From contig JABDEN010000038.1 of NCBI GenBank assembly GCA_013287025.1, forward strand, positions 1-16,089: a stretch of 16,089 nt of DNA. Direction: 5' to 3'. The stretch comes from Gammaproteobacteria bacterium (GTDB taxonomy: Bacteria > Pseudomonadota > Gammaproteobacteria > DSM-16500). The notes beneath the pieces were generated by a model, which saw only the letters and a list, made by a program, of their open reading frames with translations, was not told the origin of the DNA and made no database searches. The position numbers and the translations under genes were made by a program. Positions 14,525-16,089 of this stretch are shown in pieces (within the stretch, counting starts at the first letter, position 1; each line of letters starts with the position of its first letter).

Positions 14525-16089
14525 TGATGTGCCTGAAATTCACGAAGATTTTCGAAGGATTTTCGAAGAAAAAACTTCGAGTAGTGATTTTGATGCGGCC
14601 CTCGCATCCATATCAAATACACCTTCCTCATCAGAAAACAAAAGTACATACCACCACCCTCCCTATATTATCGATTCTGCATACCAAGGTGCGGACGCCG
14701 TAGAAATGGTGAAAAAAGGTTTTGAAGAAAATAATCCTTATGCGCTTGCCTTCGTCGATGTGCGTATGCCTCCTGGTTTGAACGGAATTATGTCAATTAT
14801 TAAAATGTGGCAAATCGATCCAGATATTCAAGTTGTCATTTGTACCGCATATTCCGATTACTCATGGGATGAAATGTCTAAACAATTAAATCATTCTGAT
14901 AACTTTTTAATTTTAAAAAAACCATTTGATGTCGTTGAAATTCGACAATTAGCAGCTGCTTTAACAAAAAAATGGGAATTAAAAAAAGAAGTACAATATC
15001 AGTTGGATCATTTGCATGATCTAGTAAAAGCGAAAACTGAAGATTTAGATAATGCGCTTTCCTTGAGTACCGCAACACTTGAATCAACAAAAGAAGGTAT
15101 TCTTGTCGTTAATAACGAAGGCGAAATTGTATTATTTAATAATGTATTTTTATCATTGTGGAATTTATCTACCGACGTAATGAAGCAAAAAAACTTAAAT
15201 ACATTACTTATAAAATTATCTGAATCCGTAAATGAATCTGCATTATTTTCGCATTGGATGATGGATTTAACCACCAATCCAAAAACTGGCGTTATTAGAG
15301 AATGGGATTTAAGCGATGGTAAAATTATCGAATTATATACTCACCCACAATTATTACATGGAAAAATCATCGGTTGTGTATTTAGTTTTTTAGATATTAC
15401 AGCACGTAAAATTCTGGAAAGAAAATTACAATTTCAAACAACACATGATGACTTAACAGGATTACCTAATCGTTCACTTAACATCGATAGAATTCTTCAG
15501 GCGATCGCTTACGCAAAACGAAATGATTCATTAGTTGCGATTTTAATGTTTGATTTAGATAATTTTAAAAGTATCAATGATAACTTAAGTACTGATGTCG
15601 GAGATGCAATACTTATCATGGTTGCTACTCGATTATCCAGGGCGCTTCGCGACACAGATAGTATTAGTCGCCTCAGTGGCGATGAGTTTGTCGTGCTGAT
15701 AACTTCATTTAATGAAGAAGCAGATTTATTAGCGCGTATTAATCAAATTTTTTCATTATTCCAAACACCTTTTGAAATCAATTCAGAAAAAATCAGTGTG
15801 ACCGCAAGTTTAGGTATTAGCATTTTTCCACGAGATGGCGAAGATCCACAAACTTTATTAAAAAATGCTGATATTGCTTTACACCATTCAAAAGAATCAG
15901 GTAGGAATATGCTGCAATTTTATCAACCAAAATTTTCAGAAAAATTATTTAATCGAGTTGATATCGCATCGCAGTTGCACCTTGCACTAAATAACCATGA
16001 ATTTATATTAGAATATCAACCAATCATAGATTTAAAAACCAATCAGATTATAGGCGTGGAAGCGCTTATTCGCTGGAAACATTCTACTT
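14487..16089 (+). CDS. Response regulator REC-PAS-GGDEF-EAL, 3' end outside window
   Basis: The frame is open from ATG 14487 to the window end (534 codons). ATG 14487 has GGAG six bases upstream and lies inside the kinase gene; ATG 14499 is an alternative. The receiver has D13/D14, phosphoacceptor D91 in FVDVRMP, T120 and K145, with an inserted loop rich in Ser/His (about 30-60). Its output face ICTAYSDYSW and LILKKPFD is almost the same as in the regulator at 1998-4250. A coiled linker and PAS domain follow (about 170-310). The GGDEF domain (about 315-475) reads SGDEF (397-401), keeps an inhibitory-site-like RDTD (388-391), but replaces the usual GH before the helix with ST and the late AMYxAK with ALHHSK. 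An EAL domain begins at about 495 and shows EYQP and VEALIRW (E525) before the cut. The cyclase may be weak or inactive. Confidence 0.93.
   Translation, partial: MQVKMKKRILIIDDVPEIHEDFRRIFEEKTSSSDFDAALASISNTPSSSENKSTYHHPPYIIDSAYQGADAVEMVKKGFEENNPYALAFVDVRMPPGLNGIMSIIKMWQIDPDIQVVICTAYSDYSWDEMSKQLNHSDNFLILKKPFDVVEIRQLAAALTKKWELKKEVQYQLDHLHDLVKAKTEDLDNALSLSTATLESTKEGILVVNNEGEIVLFNNVFLSLWNLSTDVMKQKNLNTLLIKLSESVNESALFSHWMMDLTTNPKTGVIREWDLSDGKIIELYTHPQLLHGKIIGCVFSFLDITARKILERKLQFQTTHDDLTGLPNRSLNIDRILQAIAYAKRNDSLVAILMFDLDNFKSINDNLSTDVGDAILIMVATRLSRALRDTDSISRLSGDEFVVLITSFNEEADLLARINQIFSLFQTPFEINSEKISVTASLGISIFPRDGEDPQTLLKNADIALHHSKESGRNMLQFYQPKFSEKLFNRVDIASQLHLALNNHEFILEYQPIIDLKTNQIIGVEALIRWKHST

Noticed and set aside
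14521..14703. A 60-aa plus-strand frame after the second kinase
   Set aside because: It overlaps the receiver domain of the second regulator in a different frame, and the receiver motifs are clear.

Overview
The window is AT-rich bacterial DNA with dense, mostly overlapping genes. Gene content points to a Gram-negative gammaproteobacterium: a complete mla phospholipid-transport operon (mlaFEDCB) lies divergent from kdsD-kdsC-lptC-lptA-lptB, an order known from Escherichia coli and its relatives. The low GC, the loss of genes normally found in this neighbourhood and the signalling repertoire would suit a Legionellales/Coxiellaceae-like, host- or protist-associated lineage. That placement is inference; nothing in the window fixes the genus.

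Layout. (1) 1-4250, plus strand: the 3' part of a FIST-domain sensor gene, then a soluble PAS histidine kinase, then a response regulator with receiver, PAS, GGDEF and EAL domains; the three are coupled by a 4-bp gap and an 8-bp overlap. (2) 4316-7287, minus strand: mlaF-mlaE-mlaD-mlaC-mlaB, almost every junction overlapping. (3) 7288-7405: a 118-bp divergent promoter region with a TCGAAA-type repeat. (4) 7406-10968, plus strand: kdsD-kdsC-lptC-lptA-lptB-ptsO (HPr/NPr), which makes the LPS sugar precursor Kdo and the LPS export bridge. rpoN, hpf, ptsN and rapZ, which normally separate lptB from ptsO, are absent. (5) 10969-12487: a large perfect inverted repeat, three small unrecognised genes in one translationally coupled row (two of them related to each other), then another palindrome of the same repeat family. 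(6) 12488-16089, plus strand: a second histidine kinase, this time membrane-bound with a CHASE4-like periplasmic sensor, overlapping a second receiver-PAS-GGDEF-EAL regulator that runs off the end of the window.

How it fits together. Two paralogous c-di-GMP two-component modules flank an envelope-biogenesis block. The kinases share an unusual H-box (HNxGN) and an enlarged dimerisation region, and the receivers share a nearly identical output face. They differ in input: one is cytosolic and linked to a FIST sensor, the other senses across the inner membrane. The second GGDEF domain is degenerate (SGDEF and other changes), so the regulators may differ in net c-di-GMP output. The least explained part is the three-gene cassette at 11166-12317, bracketed by copies of a dispersed palindromic repeat and carrying two small paralogues with a YW(L/M)QGF motif reminiscent of small phage proteins.
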